Positions 5,324 through 6,505 of a DNA stretch of 6,505 bases are shown one piece after another. The stretch spans positions 1 to 6,505 of the forward strand of contig NZ_CALLYO010000020.1 of NCBI RefSeq assembly GCF_937858865.1. Reading direction: 5' to 3'. The position numbers were made by a program, and so were the translations under genes. This DNA is from an uncultured Amaricoccus sp. Its GTDB lineage: Bacteria > Pseudomonadota > Alphaproteobacteria > Rhodobacterales > Rhodobacteraceae. The notes beneath the pieces are model-generated. The model was not told the origin of the DNA. It saw nothing but the letters and a program-made list of their open reading frames with translations, and searched no databases. Position 1 is the stretch's first letter. Every line of letters begins with the position of its first letter.

Positions 5324-6505
5324 CTACTCCGCCGGCTGGACGCCGAGCGGGCGGTCGGCGCCCTCCGCGGTCATCGGCGTCGCGCGCATGGTGGCGCGGC
5401 AGTTCAGCGCACAGATCACCGCCCCGGTGAGGATCATCGCGCCGCCGAGCGCCCGGAGCAGGTAGTAGGGCGCCATCGCCTCGACCGACTGCAGGAAGCT
5501 GTAGGAGAGCGCACCGTGCTGGTCGTAGGTCCGCCACATCAGCCCCTGGGTGATGCCGGCGTTCCACATCGAGATGATGTAGACGAGGGTGCCGCCGACC
5601 GCGAGCCAGAAGTGCCACTCGACCGCGCGCGGCCAGGCCATCGCCTCGCGGCCTGAGAGCTGCGGCACCAGGGTGTAGATCGCCCCGAAGACGATCATCG
5701 CCACCCAGCCGAGGGTGCCGGAATGGACGTGCGCGACGGTCCAGTCGGTATAGTGGCTGAGCGAGTTCACCGGCCGGATCGCCATGAAGGAGCCCTCGAA
5801 GGTCGAGAGGCCGTAGAAGACCGCGGCGACGAACATGAAGCGCAGCGTCGCGTCGTCGCGCACCTTGTGCCAGGCGCCGTTCAGCGTCGCGATGGCGTTG
5901 CCGGCCGAGGCCCAGGAGGGCACCAGCAGCATGACCGAGAAGGTCATGCCGAGCGTCTGCACCCAGTAGGGCAGGGCGGTATAGTGCAGATGGTGCGAGC
6001 CGACCCAGATGTAGAAGAAGACGATGCCCCAGAAGCTCAGGATCGACAGGCGATAGGACCAGATCGGCCGCCCGGAGCGCACCGGCAGGAAGTAGTAGAG
6101 CATCCCGAGGAAGCCCGCCGTCAGGAAGAAGGCGACGGCATTGTGGCCGTACCACCATTGCACCATCGCGTCCTGCACCCCGGACCAGATGGGGAAGCTC
6201 TCGGCGACGCGGAGGCTCACCGGCAGCGCCAGGTTGTTGACGATGTGCAGCATCGCCACCACCAGGATGAAGGCCATGTAGTACCAGTTGGCGACGTAGA
6301 TGTGCGGCTCGTGCCGGCGGGCGAGCGTGCGCAGGTAGAGCGCGAAGTAGACGAGCCAGATCACGACCAGCCAGATGTCGGCATACCATTCCGGCTCGGC
6401 ATATTCCTTCGACTGGGTGCTGCCGAGGACGTAGCCGGTCACCGCCCAGGCGCAGAAGAGGTTGAAGCCGATGAGCACGACCCAGGGGCTGAGCGAATCG
6501 GCCAG
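5324..6505 (-). CDS. ccoN: cbb3-type cytochrome c oxidase catalytic subunit I, CcoN (5' end outside window)
   Basis: CcoN (FixN) is the catalytic, multi-pass membrane subunit that reduces oxygen to water at the heme b3/CuB site and pumps protons. The window holds the last 393 codons; the reading frame is open to the right edge (beginning LADSLSPWVVLIGFN), so roughly the first 100-150 residues, including one low-spin heme b ligand, are missing. The key sites present are: WWYGHNAV with the CuB histidine (codon 6143-6145); the tyrosine of YIWVG (6011-6013) that cross-links to that histidine in characterised enzymes; the HH pair in GSHHLHYT (5990-5995), the other two CuB ligands; and HVHSG, whose first His (5729-5731) would bind heme b3 and whose second (5723-5725) binds low-spin heme b. 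KEYAEPEW near the start of the fragment is also family-typical. It is the first visible gene of the operon; its promoter is not in the window. Confidence 0.98.
   Translation of the reverse strand: MADSLSPWVVLIGFNLFCAWAVTGYVLGSTQSKEYAEPEWYADIWLVVIWLVYFALYLRTLARRHEPHIYVANWYYMAFILVVAMLHIVNNLALPVSLRVAESFPIWSGVQDAMVQWWYGHNAVAFFLTAGFLGMLYYFLPVRSGRPIWSYRLSILSFWGIVFFYIWVGSHHLHYTALPYWVQTLGMTFSVMLLVPSWASAGNAIATLNGAWHKVRDDATLRFMFVAAVFYGLSTFEGSFMAIRPVNSLSHYTDWTVAHVHSGTLGWVAMIVFGAIYTLVPQLSGREAMAWPRAVEWHFWLAVGGTLVYIISMWNAGITQGLMWRTYDQHGALSYSFLQSVEAMAPYYLLRALGGAMILTGAVICALNCRATMRATPMTAEGADRPLGVQPAE

Noticed and set aside
5097..6389. Minus-strand open frame of 430 codons overlapping ccoN and ccoO
   Set aside because: It is an Arg/Leu/Ala-rich frame-shifted reading of ccoN; the true ccoN and ccoO frames contain all metal-binding motifs.

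Overview
This is a GC-rich window (roughly 70% G+C, strong G/C bias at third codon positions). It most likely comes from an alphaproteobacterium. The look of PanB, the ccoNOQP gene order, and the company of a hexameric tyrosine-coordinated heme protein and a DUF6522-type protein suggest Rhodobacterales or a near relative. That placement is a judgement from protein appearance, not from a search.

Left part, plus strand (77-1740): panB and panC, the two enzymes that lead from 2-oxoisovalerate and beta-alanine to pantothenate (vitamin B5 / coenzyme A). They are joined by a GTGA stop/start overlap and look complete, with all expected catalytic motifs.

Right part, minus strand (6505 down to 1744): one long, tightly packed run of ten genes. 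In transcription order it starts with the cbb3-type cytochrome c oxidase genes ccoN (5' end outside the window), ccoO, ccoQ and ccoP. Next come a 53-residue single-helix protein with two cysteines, a DUF2189 multi-pass membrane protein, and the oxidase assembly factor ccoS. The run ends with a hexameric tyrosine-coordinated heme protein (HTHP), a DUF6522-like protein and a DUF2945 (TUDOR-like) protein. Most junctions are 4-base ATGA/GTGA overlaps, two have gaps of only 4 and 8 bases, and ccoS runs 56 bases into HTHP. The run therefore reads as one translationally coupled operon whose promoter lies upstream of ccoN, outside the window.

How it works together: CcoN/O/P with CcoQ form the high-affinity terminal oxidase of the cytoplasmic membrane. 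It takes electrons through three c-type hemes (one in CcoO, two in CcoP) to the heme b3/CuB site in CcoN. CcoS helps insert cofactors into CcoN. The usual assembly genes ccoG, ccoH and ccoI are not between ccoP and ccoS. Their place is taken by the 53-aa cysteine protein and the DUF2189 protein, which are the least explained members and good candidates for oxidase-associated roles. The HTHP heme protein (family known for peroxidase/catalase-type activity) could tie peroxide handling to microaerobic respiration.

The two transcription units meet tail to tail with only 3 bases between the panC and DUF2945 stop codons, and I see no clear terminator there. No RNA genes, insertion sequences, CRISPR arrays or integration sites were seen. 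No stretch over 80 bases lacks a gene.
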